Part shown: positions 1-8,073 of the stretch, in pieces
Numbering within the stretch: the first letter of the stretch is position 1
How the letters are laid out: every line of letters begins with the position of its first letter
Origin: JBBDRV01 sp040905285
GTDB lineage: Bacteria > Bacteroidota > Rhodothermia > Balneolales > Balneolaceae
Assembly: GCA_040905285.1 (NCBI GenBank)
Contig: JBBDRV010000121.1
Coordinates: forward strand, 1 to 37,439
Direction: 5' to 3'
DNA: 37,439 nt
Notes under the pieces: model-generated
Databases searched by the model: none
The model's input: the letters and a program-made list of their open reading frames with translations, nothing else
Told to the model about the DNA's origin: nothing
Translations under genes and position numbers: made by a program

Positions 1-526
1 GAATAGCGGCAAGGGTTTTCCCCTCACCGGTTTTCATTTCAGCAATTTTACCCTGGTGCATCGCCACGGCTCCTATCAGCTGAACATCGTACGGAACCAT
101 GTCCCACTCAATCTCTGTGCCGGCCACCTTCCAGGATTTTCCCACAAACCGCCGGCAGGTATCTTTCAGTACGGCGAACGCTTCCGGTAAAATATCCTCC
201 AGCACCTGCTCCAGCGTTTCAAGCCATTCTTCTTCAAGGACATCCAGATTGTCAGCCAGCTCCCGTCTTTCCTCAAGCGAAATGGACTCGTCATTGCTGT
301 CCATCTTGTGTTTGATTTCTCCAATCTGCTCGTCGATTTCACTTGTGGCCTCCCGGATCAATTCCCGGTAGGATTCTGTTTTCCCCTTTAATTCCTCGTC
401 CGTCAGGGATTTTATCTCTTCTTCATAGGCTTTTATCTCCTCGACAACGGGCCAGATTTTCTTTATATCCCGGTCACTTTTGGTGCCGAAAATTTTAGTG
501 AGGGCGTTGGTTATTTGTTCTAGCAT
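1..526 (-). CDS. secA: SecA preprotein translocase ATPase, N-terminal part (cut by window edge)
   Basis: SecA is the cytoplasmic motor that pushes unfolded preproteins through SecYEG. Only the first 175 codons lie here. The reverse-strand product begins MLEQITNALTKIFG and runs through the helical N-terminus to AEMKTGEGKTLAAI, where GEGKT is the Walker A motif of nucleotide-binding domain 1. The stretch WDMVPYDVQLIGAVAMHQGK just before it is a SecA hallmark. The ATG at 526-524 is the natural start, since the family normally begins a few residues before the conserved helix. No good Shine-Dalgarno is visible. A 16-bp palindrome lies 21 bases upstream of the start. The gene diverges from rpmH. 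The C-terminal part lies outside the window, so nothing can be said about the zinc tail. Confidence 0.95.
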   Translation of the reverse strand, partial: MLEQITNALTKIFGTKSDRDIKKIWPVVEEIKAYEEEIKSLTDEELKGKTESYRELIREATSEIDEQIGEIKHKMDSNDESISLEERRELADNLDVLEEEWLETLEQVLEDILPEAFAVLKDTCRRFVGKSWKVAGTEIEWDMVPYDVQLIGAVAMHQGKIAEMKTGEGKTLAAI

Positions 527-546
527 ATATGCAATGGGAATAATTA

Positions 547-562
547 ATTACAGGCCTGTAAT
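547..562. promoter_or_regulatory. 16-bp perfect palindrome in the secA-rpmH divergent region
   Basis: The sequence ATTACAGGCCTGTAAT is a perfect inverted repeat with no spacer. It sits 21 bases upstream of the secA start and about 190 bases before rpmH. It could be a dimeric regulator site or a hairpin in the secA 5' leader. No regulator is identified and the symmetry stops exactly at 16 bp. Confidence 0.35.
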
Positions 563-693
563 GTACGATTTCACTTGTGGCTGTTCAACTTAATAAAACT
601 GTCTGAAGAGGCGTTTATTTTATGCGCCGGCTGATCACACCACCTGCCGGATCATTTAACCAACTGAACATTCATATTTACGTAAAATATTCT

Positions 694-701
694 TAAGTTT
701 G
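694..701 (+). promoter_or_regulatory. Candidate Bacteroidota-type -7 box for rpmH-rnpA-yidC
   Basis: TAAGTTTG matches the TAnnTTTG -7 consensus known for Bacteroidota sigma factors. It lies 48 bases before the rpmH ATG, leaving a leader of about 40 nt. I see no convincing TTTG or TTG -33 element upstream, so the call rests on the -7 box and its position. Confidence 0.45.
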
Positions 702-749
702 GTGTCTATCCGGGAATTGAAGAATTAATAATTCAGGTTAACAGCCATT

Positions 750-905
750 ATGAAACGTACGTATCAACCAAGTAAGCGAAAACGTTCCAACAAGCATGGA
801 TTCCGCAAACGGTCCAAGTCCAAAAGCGGGAGCGATGTTTTAAATCGCCGGCGGGCCAAAGGCCGTCACAAGCTTACCACAAGTAATGAAAAAGGCGCTA
901 AATAG
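750..905 (+). CDS. rpmH: 50S ribosomal protein L34
   Basis: This 51-residue, very basic protein begins MKRTYQPSKRKRSNKHGFRK and continues through the RRRAKGRHKL block, the standard L34 signature. L34 binds 23S rRNA near the base of the large subunit. The length fits the usual 44-52 residues, with a slightly longer C-terminal tail (TTSNEKGAK). The ATG at 750 is fixed by the invariant N-terminus. The last 20 bases overlap the start of rnpA, so the two proteins are very likely translationally coupled. It is the first gene of rpmH-rnpA-yidC. Confidence 0.97.
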   Translation: MKRTYQPSKRKRSNKHGFRKRSKSKSGSDVLNRRRAKGRHKLTTSNEKGAK

Positions 906-1350
906 ACCCGACAGAATCAGTAAAGATGATAACCACACTGATCAAACGCTGCCGCGATCTAAAATTCTTCGCGGCCAACAAAATTTCCAAAGGTTATTTG
1001 AAACGTCACTGGTATTGAAATCCCCCGCCATTCATTTGCGATACCGCTTGTATGACGATCCCGGTGAAGGTTGCCTCATCGGGTTTATCGCTAAAAAGAA
1101 ACTTGGCAAGGCTGTTGAAAGAAACAGGACAAAACGGGTCCTCCGGGAAGCATACAGAACGAACCAGTACCTGTTGTCCGATCTTTTTGACACGCAGACA
1201 GTCGGTTTTCACGGGGTCCTGATAGCCCGCAAAGCCGGACTGCCCCATCACATTGTTCAGACTGAAATGGTGGCGTTATTAAAAAGAATGCGGGTTATAC
1301 TCACAGACCACCTTTCCCCGAAAAATATCAACACACATACAAAAAAGTAA
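886..1350 (+). CDS. rnpA: Ribonuclease P protein component
   Basis: RnpA is the protein subunit of RNase P, which trims the 5' leaders of pre-tRNAs. The 154-residue product has the RNR box in KKKLGKAVERNRTKRVLREAYR-type sequence around residues 70-92 and the usual start of homology at LPRSKILRGQQNFQRLF, near residue 22. The first 21 residues are an extension. No ATG, GTG or TTG occurs between 886 and the conserved core, so initiation within the rpmH tail appears required. No Shine-Dalgarno is visible, consistent with coupling to rpmH. The yidC start follows 17 bases after the stop. No yidD lies between them. Confidence 0.95.
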   Translation: MKKALNRPDRISKDDNHTDQTLPRSKILRGQQNFQRLFETSLVLKSPAIHLRYRLYDDPGEGCLIGFIAKKKLGKAVERNRTKRVLREAYRTNQYLLSDLFDTQTVGFHGVLIARKAGLPHHIVQTEMVALLKRMRVILTDHLSPKNINTHTKK

Positions 1351-1367
1351 ATTAGCAGGATACTGAT

Positions 1368-3230
1368 TTGGACAGAAATACGGTCATAGGCCTGGTACTT
1401 ATCTTTTTCATTATGATGGCATGGGCTTTTTACGCAATGCCCAGCGAAGAGGACCTTCAGAGACAGCGTGAAGAACGCGCCCTCCAGGACAGCCTTGCCC
1501 GGGTTGAGCCCGGGCCGGAGCAGGAAGATGAGCGGGAGACTGGAGGAGACAGAGATGAGAATGGCGCCGGTCTTCCACAGACAGAAGGGGCATTCAGAGA
1601 TACGGATGATTCCCCTCCCCCGATGGGCATCTTCAGAATGGAGAACCTGTCTGATACAACAGAAACGGTCATTCAGACCCCCCGGTACAGAGCCGTTTTT
1701 ACAAATCTGGGTGCGGGCCTTGCCAAGTATGAACTGAGAAATTACAAGACATGGAACCAGGAACCGGTCCAGATGATCGCCGATACCACGAGAAGTGCCT
1801 ATGTTCTCGGTTTCCTCTCGAGCGAAAATTACAACATCGAGTCGGACCAGCTGCTTTTCCGCCTGCTGTCCGACACCGGATCCATTCATCTGAATGACAA
1901 TGAAAATGCCACTCTCCGGTATGCACTTGAACTGGACAACGGCGGATCCATTACCTATACGTACACGTTCCATGCAAACAGGTATGCGATCGACCTGGTC
2001 ATCGATATACAGGGTCTGGATGAACTTATTATAGGTAACAACGTTGATTTCGGCTGGCAGCCAAGACTCAATTTTACCGAAAGGGACTGGACCCAGGATG
2101 GACAGTATGCAGCCGCTTACGTTCATGCCGGAGGTGTGATTGAAAATTTCAAGATGGAGGAGGCGGGCCAGGACGACATCGTGATCAACGGAACCATCGA
2201 CTGGGTTTCTACAAAAACCAAATTCTTCACCCAGATCATAAAGCCTGAAACTGACACCAATGCCGCCCTGCTTTCAGGCGAAATGGACGGGCCCGCGGAT
2301 GAACCCGGCACACTGCAGCACTACCGGAGCTCGATCCAGTCCCCCATACCCGCGGACGGGCAATTATCCTACCAGATGTATATCGGACCGCTCGATTACT
2401 TTGAAATGAGAGAATTTCAGGGTAATACGTTCGATATGGTGGAGATCAGCTATGCCTGGATGCGATGGTTCGCCGATCCCCTGGTCAAATGGATCATCAT
2501 ACCCTATTTTGAATTTACAAGTAACTGGATCACCAACTATGGCCTGCTGATCATTCTGTTCGGTTTCCTCGTGAAACTGCTGCTGGCCCCGCTGACCCAG
2601 AAAAGTTTCAAGAGCATGGCGGCCATGAAAGAGCTGCAGCCTCAAATGAAAGAGATACAGGAGAAGCACAAGGATAATCCGAAAAAGCAGCAGGAAGAAA
2701 CCATAAAGCTGTACAAAAAGGCCAAGGTGAATCCGCTTGGCGGATGTCTTCCGATGCTCCTTCAATTCCCGATTCTGATCACTCTCTGGCGATATTTCCA
2801 AAATTCCATATTGATACGCCAGGAGGAGTTCCTCTGGGCTACCGATTTGTCAGCACCTGATTACATATTGAACCTGCCTTTCACTGTCCCGTTTCTGGGT
2901 GACCAGGTAGCCGGTTTTGTCTTGCTGATGACCGCATCCATGATTGTGCAGATGAAAGTATCCGGCGGTATGAGCGGAGGGGCGGCCCCGTCCGGCGGGC
3001 CGAATATGAAGCCCTTTATGTACATGATGCCGGTCATGCTGCTTTTCATTTTCAACAATTTCGCAGCGGGCCTGAGTCTCTATTACCTCGTGTACAATGT
3101 ACTCTCCATCGGCCAACAGTTTATCATCAACAAGCAGATAGACAAGGACAAGCTTAAAGAAGAGGTTTCGGACGGCAACAGTAATAAAAGCCGGCGCGGA
3201 AAAGGGCGCAAAAAAAAGAAACAGTCGTAA
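1368..3230 (+). CDS. yidC: Membrane protein insertase YidC (Oxa1 family)
   Basis: YidC inserts inner-membrane proteins alone or with SecYEG. The 620-residue product has an N-terminal membrane segment (about residues 5-24), an acidic, poorly conserved linker (about 25-95), a large periplasmic beta domain (about 100-345), then the Oxa1 core. Core features are a membrane segment near 390-409, the charged cytoplasmic hairpin KELQPQMKEIQEKHKDNPKK (421-440), VNPLGGCLPMLLQFPI (454-469) and further membrane segments near 510-580. The tail ends in a basic run, RRGKGRKKKK, as in ribosome-binding YidC tails. The start is TTG at 1368, preceded by AGGA at 1357-1360. Length is normal for the Gram-negative type. 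It is the last gene of the rpmH-rnpA-yidC operon. Confidence 0.96.
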   Translation: MDRNTVIGLVLIFFIMMAWAFYAMPSEEDLQRQREERALQDSLARVEPGPEQEDERETGGDRDENGAGLPQTEGAFRDTDDSPPPMGIFRMENLSDTTETVIQTPRYRAVFTNLGAGLAKYELRNYKTWNQEPVQMIADTTRSAYVLGFLSSENYNIESDQLLFRLLSDTGSIHLNDNENATLRYALELDNGGSITYTYTFHANRYAIDLVIDIQGLDELIIGNNVDFGWQPRLNFTERDWTQDGQYAAAYVHAGGVIENFKMEEAGQDDIVINGTIDWVSTKTKFFTQIIKPETDTNAALLSGEMDGPADEPGTLQHYRSSIQSPIPADGQLSYQMYIGPLDYFEMREFQGNTFDMVEISYAWMRWFADPLVKWIIIPYFEFTSNWITNYGLLIILFGFLVKLLLAPLTQKSFKSMAAMKELQPQMKEIQEKHKDNPKKQQEETIKLYKKAKVNPLGGCLPMLLQFPILITLWRYFQNSILIRQEEFLWATDLSAPDYILNLPFTVPFLGDQVAGFVLLMTASMIVQMKVSGGMSGGAAPSGGPNMKPFMYMMPVMLLFIFNNFAAGLSLYYLVYNVLSIGQQFIINKQIDKDKLKEEVSDGNSNKSRRGKGRKKKKQS

Positions 3231-3383
3231 ATTGAAATGTGCTTGAATCGCGATGGTTTACCTGCTTTTCCTCCGGCTTCTTTATATGCAGTCTGCGGCG
3301 TATCCGTTCCTGTCCCGACGATGCAGCATATGCCCCCATCAGCTTTTTCAGTTAACAGTGCCGGTTAATCCTGTCCGTTAATC

Positions 3384-6344
3384 TCAGTTGATCCGGTAGG
3401 TGACGCTCAGCTTGAAGGTCCTTCCGGGGTTGTATGCGCTGTTTGTGAAAAAGGTGCCGTTGTCTTCCTGATAGTCCACCACACTGTTATCCAGAATGTT
3501 GTTGACACTGACTGATGCCGTCATCCTGTCCAGAAAATTTTTCTGCAGCCGGATGTTCAGGTCGGGCAACGGCCTGTCTGAAGAGAGCCTTCCGTCTTCC
3601 TTCCGTTTTCCCTTCACCCTGAAAATATCCGGTGCGGCGCCGGAGCCGTTGGCGGCAAGCGCCGGACCGGCCACATTTGCATAAACAGATCCGTTCCAGC
3701 CGGTCCTGCCGTTTTCATACAGTAGCATCAGATTGAGGATATAGGGGGACTGGTGGGGAAACGGACGGTAGGGCTTTATAGAAGAGTCCAGTTCCTGCCT
3801 TGTCTCATATTCCCGCTCACTCAAGTCAACCCGGGACCTGGTATAGGTAAAATTCGTAGAGAATTTGAAATCAGAGAGGCGGGACGTGAGAAAACCGAGA
3901 TTTTTTCTGAGTTCCACCTCAAAGCCATACAAACGTCCCTTATCTGTATTGACATATTCATACTGCGGCTGATCCGTAGCCACATCCAGCTCAAGCACAA
4001 TGGGGTTTGTAAAGTCCTTGTGGAAAAAACTCACTGCAAAAAGCTCGGCCGCGGCCGGAAACAGTTCATATCTGAAGTCGACATTCGTAATATTTGTACG
4101 GGTCAGATCCGGATTGCCCACCACAGGAAAGCCGCCAAGCAGGTCGAAAGAGGCGAAGGGTGCCAATTCCCTCATGTTTGGACGCGCCAGGGTTTGACTC
4201 GCACTGACCCTGATATTTGAATCTGTCGTCAGCGCGTATATCGCATTAACCGAAGGCAGCACATCCACGACACGGATGACCCCGTCTCTGCCCGTATTGC
4301 CTCTGTATCCTCCGGAACGAACGGTAAAATCCGTTTTCTCAAGCCTGGCGCCGCCAAAAAGCCTGAGCTTATCCGTGGCATCAAACACCCCCTGGATGTA
4401 CGTGGCGGAAACCTGTTCTGTCCCCGTATAACTGTTTTCAGGGCGGGTCTGATCGCGATACGTCAGGCCCAGTATCAGATTTCCGTTCTCATCCCTTCCC
4501 AGAATCCCTGTATTCCCGGGAGAAAAGAAATTTACGAAATCCCCTGAAGCCTGCCGGAAACTCAGGAATTCATCATGGGCGGCATCGGTTCCATTGTTCT
4601 CCAGCTGGAAACGAAATTCATCAAAAACCCGATCCTTTCTGGTAAAAGACCCGCCTGTTTTTAAACTCAGGCGATGATCAAGCTTGTACTCTGCATCGAT
4701 CTTTCCATTGTACTGGGTATCATTGAGATCCCGGAAAAAGTGGAATGGAAGCTGAACCTCCCTCACGAAGTAGTGCGACCCCTGATTATCCACCGGAGAG
4801 CCGATGAACCTGGTATTCGGCTCGTATTGCCGGGAGAGGATATAATTCCCGGACCACTTCACCTCGGCATCAGTGAACGAATGCCTGCCTTTCAGCTGAT
4901 GGTTAAAAAGTTCCCGCTGGGTGTAGGACAACACCCGGTTGTTATACCGTCCGGATGAAAGGGCTCCCGGATAGGATCCTTCCACCATATCAAGGACAGA
5001 CGCTGTGGCGCTGTTGTTGTAAATGGACGTTGCCGTAAACTCATTGAACGGACCGGACTGGAATGTGACCGACCCAAGATATCCGTTATTGACTTTGTCA
5101 ATGCTTTCCGACCCACTGTTGAGCTGAAAGGGGCGCATCCTTGACGAGCTGCCGTCAGGAATCCTTGCACTGTAATTGTTGATTTCCCTTTCATCATACT
5201 GCACATAGGATTTGCCGTAATTGACGCCGATATTATATCCAAGCTGCTTTTCCCCCAGTACGTATCTGTTGCCGAAGGAGATGTTCATGCTGTGGTCCGG
5301 TTCGGGCGCTCCTTCACTTACGGTGAAAGGACGGTCTGAGAACGAGCGCATGGTGGAGTTGAAATCAGTGATTTCAGCATCCGACATCTGATTGTTCTGT
5401 ATTTGAACCAGGTAACTGTTCAACCGGTTCAGGTACTTGTTATCCTTCCAGCTGCTGTCGTAAGCCCTTGACCCGCTGTCATAACCGAGCCTTCGCAGGC
5501 TGTTTTCTGCAGGATCTCTCCTGAAATTACGGTTGAATGTCGTTTGATCGTTGTAGCTTATCGACGTATTAATCCTCAGATAATATTGGTCCGGCAGGGA
5601 TTTGGTGGTTATATCGACAGCACCTCCCGTAAAATTACCCGGAAGATCCGGGGAAAAGGTTTTCTTCACCACAATATTGTCAACCATACTCCCCGGAATC
5701 AGGTCGAGGCTTGCACTGTTTCTGTACGGATCGGTGGCCGGCAGTACGATTCCGTCCATACTGGAAATACTGTAGCGGTCGCCAAGCCCCCGCATCACGA
5801 CAAAACGTCCCTCTTCAACCGATGCACCGGTTATCTGACGGATGGATTCAGCCGAATTGCTGAAACCCATCCTTTGAATCTCCTGTGCCGATATCCCGTC
5901 CTGGACCGGAAGCGACCCCTTCCTGAGCCTCAGAAGTGAAACTTCATTGTTATCCATCCTGCGGGCAGAAACAACGACTTCATCCATTTCCCGGCTGGCC
6001 TCTGCCAGGGTGATATCCAGAACGGTCACTTTCCCCGCCGTTATTTCCACATCCTCTATAACTTTCTTATGATGGGTTATAAACGACACTTCCATCGTGT
6101 ATGTCCCCGGCTTCAGCTGTATGTTATACGTGCCGGTAACATCTGTCACTCCCCCGCTTTCGACAGCCGGTAAATAAATATTAACGCCGATAAGCTCGTC
6201 GCCGGTCTCCCCGTCGACGATCACTCCCGTGACAGTTCCTTTTTGGGCAGCGGCGGTTCCCGCCGCTGCAAGAAATAAAAAAATGAGAAAAATATGCTTC
6301 ATCAGATTAAACCTGGTTTGAACTTGTGTTTTTGACTTGTTCAT
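3384..6344 (-). CDS. TonB-dependent outer-membrane receptor with carboxypeptidase-regulatory N-domain
   Basis: This 986-residue protein should import a ligand across the outer membrane using TonB energy. It has a signal peptide (hydrophobic FLIFLFLAAAGTAAAQ, cut near residue 34), a carboxypeptidase-D regulatory-like domain (about 36-115, GTVTGVIVDGETGDELIGVN), a plug domain (about 125-250) containing FVVMRGLGDRYSISSMDGI, and a long beta barrel ending in an aromatic-rich strand, TFKLSVTYRIN. The GLGDRY plug type is common in Bacteroidota. The start is ATG 6344; an internal ATG at 6302 would still keep a full signal peptide. It lies 35 bases downstream of a secreted lipoprotein gene on the same strand, so the two probably form an operon and a surface pair. 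The substrate cannot be read from sequence. Confidence 0.9.
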   Translation of the reverse strand: MNKSKTQVQTRFNLMKHIFLIFLFLAAAGTAAAQKGTVTGVIVDGETGDELIGVNIYLPAVESGGVTDVTGTYNIQLKPGTYTMEVSFITHHKKVIEDVEITAGKVTVLDITLAEASREMDEVVVSARRMDNNEVSLLRLRKGSLPVQDGISAQEIQRMGFSNSAESIRQITGASVEEGRFVVMRGLGDRYSISSMDGIVLPATDPYRNSASLDLIPGSMVDNIVVKKTFSPDLPGNFTGGAVDITTKSLPDQYYLRINTSISYNDQTTFNRNFRRDPAENSLRRLGYDSGSRAYDSSWKDNKYLNRLNSYLVQIQNNQMSDAEITDFNSTMRSFSDRPFTVSEGAPEPDHSMNISFGNRYVLGEKQLGYNIGVNYGKSYVQYDEREINNYSARIPDGSSSRMRPFQLNSGSESIDKVNNGYLGSVTFQSGPFNEFTATSIYNNSATASVLDMVEGSYPGALSSGRYNNRVLSYTQRELFNHQLKGRHSFTDAEVKWSGNYILSRQYEPNTRFIGSPVDNQGSHYFVREVQLPFHFFRDLNDTQYNGKIDAEYKLDHRLSLKTGGSFTRKDRVFDEFRFQLENNGTDAAHDEFLSFRQASGDFVNFFSPGNTGILGRDENGNLILGLTYRDQTRPENSYTGTEQVSATYIQGVFDATDKLRLFGGARLEKTDFTVRSGGYRGNTGRDGVIRVVDVLPSVNAIYALTTDSNIRVSASQTLARPNMRELAPFASFDLLGGFPVVGNPDLTRTNITNVDFRYELFPAAAELFAVSFFHKDFTNPIVLELDVATDQPQYEYVNTDKGRLYGFEVELRKNLGFLTSRLSDFKFSTNFTYTRSRVDLSEREYETRQELDSSIKPYRPFPHQSPYILNLMLLYENGRTGWNGSVYANVAGPALAANGSGAAPDIFRVKGKRKEDGRLSSDRPLPDLNIRLQKNFLDRMTASVSVNNILDNSVVDYQEDNGTFFTNSAYNPGRTFKLSVTYRIN

Positions 6345-6379
6345 GTGACTGTGAAGAGTTTTGCAGTTTCAACGCAATC

Positions 6380-7855
6380 TCAGTTGGAAAGATATCCGTA
6401 GCGGGCCAGTGTCGTCCAGCCTGAGATCCAGGGAGTTTCATCCGGATCAAAAGCCCCGATATAGCTGGTCTGGTCTGCCTGACTGTCAGCCACTGTGACG
6501 GCTATGGCAGTGGCTGCAGAAGCAGAAGCGACCGGATCCAGCCCCCCGCACCCCCGGGTCCTGCAAACTCCCCCGAGCAGGGGATCTTCGAACAGGTTGT
6601 CCCGGTCGAGCAGCCAGTCCGCCGTTGCAGAACCGTCAGCATCCCTTGAAACATCCGGATCCGTGACATAAATCATGGATTCAATGCTCGTGGCATTTCC
6701 CGTCCACCAGATATTGCCTGCAAGCGAAGCTCCGTCACTATTCACATTCAGAACCGTTTTATCATAGGAATCCTCTGCATCCCCCATATCCTCAATTTCA
6801 ATGCCGAGGCCGTTGAAATCCGTAATGATAGAATTATAAAGTGAATAAGCTGAACCGTCCCTCATCACAACAGCCGTTTTCTCAATGTCCCTGGATGTTT
6901 CATTCAGGCCGGGACCGATCAGCGTCATGTTGTAGAGGCGGGCCGTTGAATAGATGGGGGCGTTGTCGGGATTTGCCCCGTCCCACTCACTTCCGTAGTC
7001 AGCCTCATTACCACCCTGCAGCGCAAACAGGTACTGTCCTGTTCCCGCCCAGCCGAGGTCCAGGTCAAAAGAATCATCTTCGGCAAAGGCAACGGATATA
7101 TTGTTGATATCCACCGTCCCTCCGAATATCTCTATGCCGTCATCCGCAGAGACAAAAATGTCGATGTATTCCAGTGTTGTTCCGCGCCCGACTCCACCGA
7201 GTGTCAGTCCCTGTATTTCATTGCCCGGGCCAATCTCGGCACCGGAAAAGCGAATAGAAACATATCTCATCGTTCCCGAACTGTGATCCGGTTCATCACC
7301 GCCGTATTGGGACCTGGAATCCGCATCGACAATTCCCTCGATCTGTATGGCATCGGTATTCCCGCCTGAATAGGCCGGAGCGCTGCCCAGAACAATGATA
7401 CCCGCCCAGAGCTTGGAGTTGGTTTCATTCAGTGTAACAGAACCGCCGAAAGGCTCCTGGTCCAGCTCGGAGGTGAAGATGATCGGATTCTCCGGTGTGC
7501 CGTCGGCATCGATTTGTGCGTTCCTGGTAATGATCAGGGAAGTCTCATTTCCTTCTGCAACGTCTGAAGGCTCTTCGAAGGCGAGAATAACCGTCCCCGG
7601 CTCAATGGTCAGAATACCGCTTTCCACAAACACATAGCCATCCAGGTAATAGACAGAGTCAGCTGAAAATGTTCTGTCCCCGTCGATCGGTCCGGCAATA
7701 ATTTCGCCGTTGTCTGCTATTCGATCGGCATAGGGGTGGGGCTCTTCCTGGTCGTCATTATTATTGCCGACCGGATTGTCGTCGCTGCAGGAAACAATCC
7801 CACCCGCGACGATGATTCCCGATAATACCAATCCGAGTAAGAATTTTATATCCAT
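6380..7855 (-). CDS. Putative surface lipoprotein, beta-helix-like, partner of the TonB receptor
   Basis: The 491-residue product has a lipoprotein signal: a hydrophobic stretch, then GIVSC with Cys23, followed by an acidic, Asn-rich tether (SDDNPVGNNNDDQEE). The remainder is Gly/Asp-rich with recurring short strands, for example VESGILTIEPGTVILAF, VDINNISVAFAEDDSFD and YNMTLIGPGLN, which reads like a right-handed beta-helix. It lacks a C-terminal sorting domain that I recognise. It is first in a two-gene operon, 35 bases before a TonB receptor, and may capture or present that receptor's ligand (inference). A candidate -7 box lies at 7912-7919. I do not know a biochemical function for the family. 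Confidence 0.75.
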   Translation of the reverse strand: MDIKFLLGLVLSGIIVAGGIVSCSDDNPVGNNNDDQEEPHPYADRIADNGEIIAGPIDGDRTFSADSVYYLDGYVFVESGILTIEPGTVILAFEEPSDVAEGNETSLIITRNAQIDADGTPENPIIFTSELDQEPFGGSVTLNETNSKLWAGIIVLGSAPAYSGGNTDAIQIEGIVDADSRSQYGGDEPDHSSGTMRYVSIRFSGAEIGPGNEIQGLTLGGVGRGTTLEYIDIFVSADDGIEIFGGTVDINNISVAFAEDDSFDLDLGWAGTGQYLFALQGGNEADYGSEWDGANPDNAPIYSTARLYNMTLIGPGLNETSRDIEKTAVVMRDGSAYSLYNSIITDFNGLGIEIEDMGDAEDSYDKTVLNVNSDGASLAGNIWWTGNATSIESMIYVTDPDVSRDADGSATADWLLDRDNLFEDPLLGGVCRTRGCGGLDPVASASAATAIAVTVADSQADQTSYIGAFDPDETPWISGWTTLARYGYLSN

Positions 7856-7911
7856 AATAGAGTTTGGTTTTTATAGGTATGAGTTTTGATTTGGCTGTTA
7901 TGTAACCGCTT

Positions 7912-7919
7912 CAAAAATA
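7912..7919 (-). promoter_or_regulatory. Candidate -7 box for the lipoprotein/TonB-receptor pair
   Basis: Read on the reverse strand this is TATTTTTG, a match to TAnnTTTG, 57 bases upstream of the lipoprotein ATG. No TTTG-type -33 box stands at the expected distance, so the assignment is tentative. Confidence 0.35.
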
Positions 7920-8031
7920 ACCTCCCTCTATTAGGGGCATGTTAAGTTGATGTTATCAAATTAATAACTGTCATCCCCGCTGCAGGGAACGGCTGCTGTG
8001 ATGTTGGAATCAGCGAGGTTGTCCAAACAGC

Positions 8032-8063
8032 AAAAAAGCCGGCGATTATTCCGGAGCTTTTTT
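8032..8063 (+). terminator. Intrinsic-terminator-like hairpin just before the HsdR_N-type gene
   Basis: AAAAAAGC plus CGG (8032-8042) pairs with CCG and GCTTTTTT (8051-8063) across an 8-base loop, with a two-base GA bulge. On the + strand the stem ends in six T residues. The paired A and T tracts would let it work in both directions. It lies only 10 bases before the downstream ATG, and no rightward gene precedes it, so it may be an attenuator or the end of a short leader RNA. Confidence 0.5.
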
Positions 8064-8073
8064 ATGTTCCCGT

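Noticed and set aside
527..749. Possible replication origin because rpmH often neighbours dnaA and oriC
   Set aside because: No dnaA gene and no TTATCCACA-type DnaA boxes are visible in the gap.
1257..2126. 289-codon reverse-strand ORF opposite rnpA and yidC
   Set aside because: It lies wholly antisense to two certain genes, has no family resemblance and odd composition; a shadow frame.
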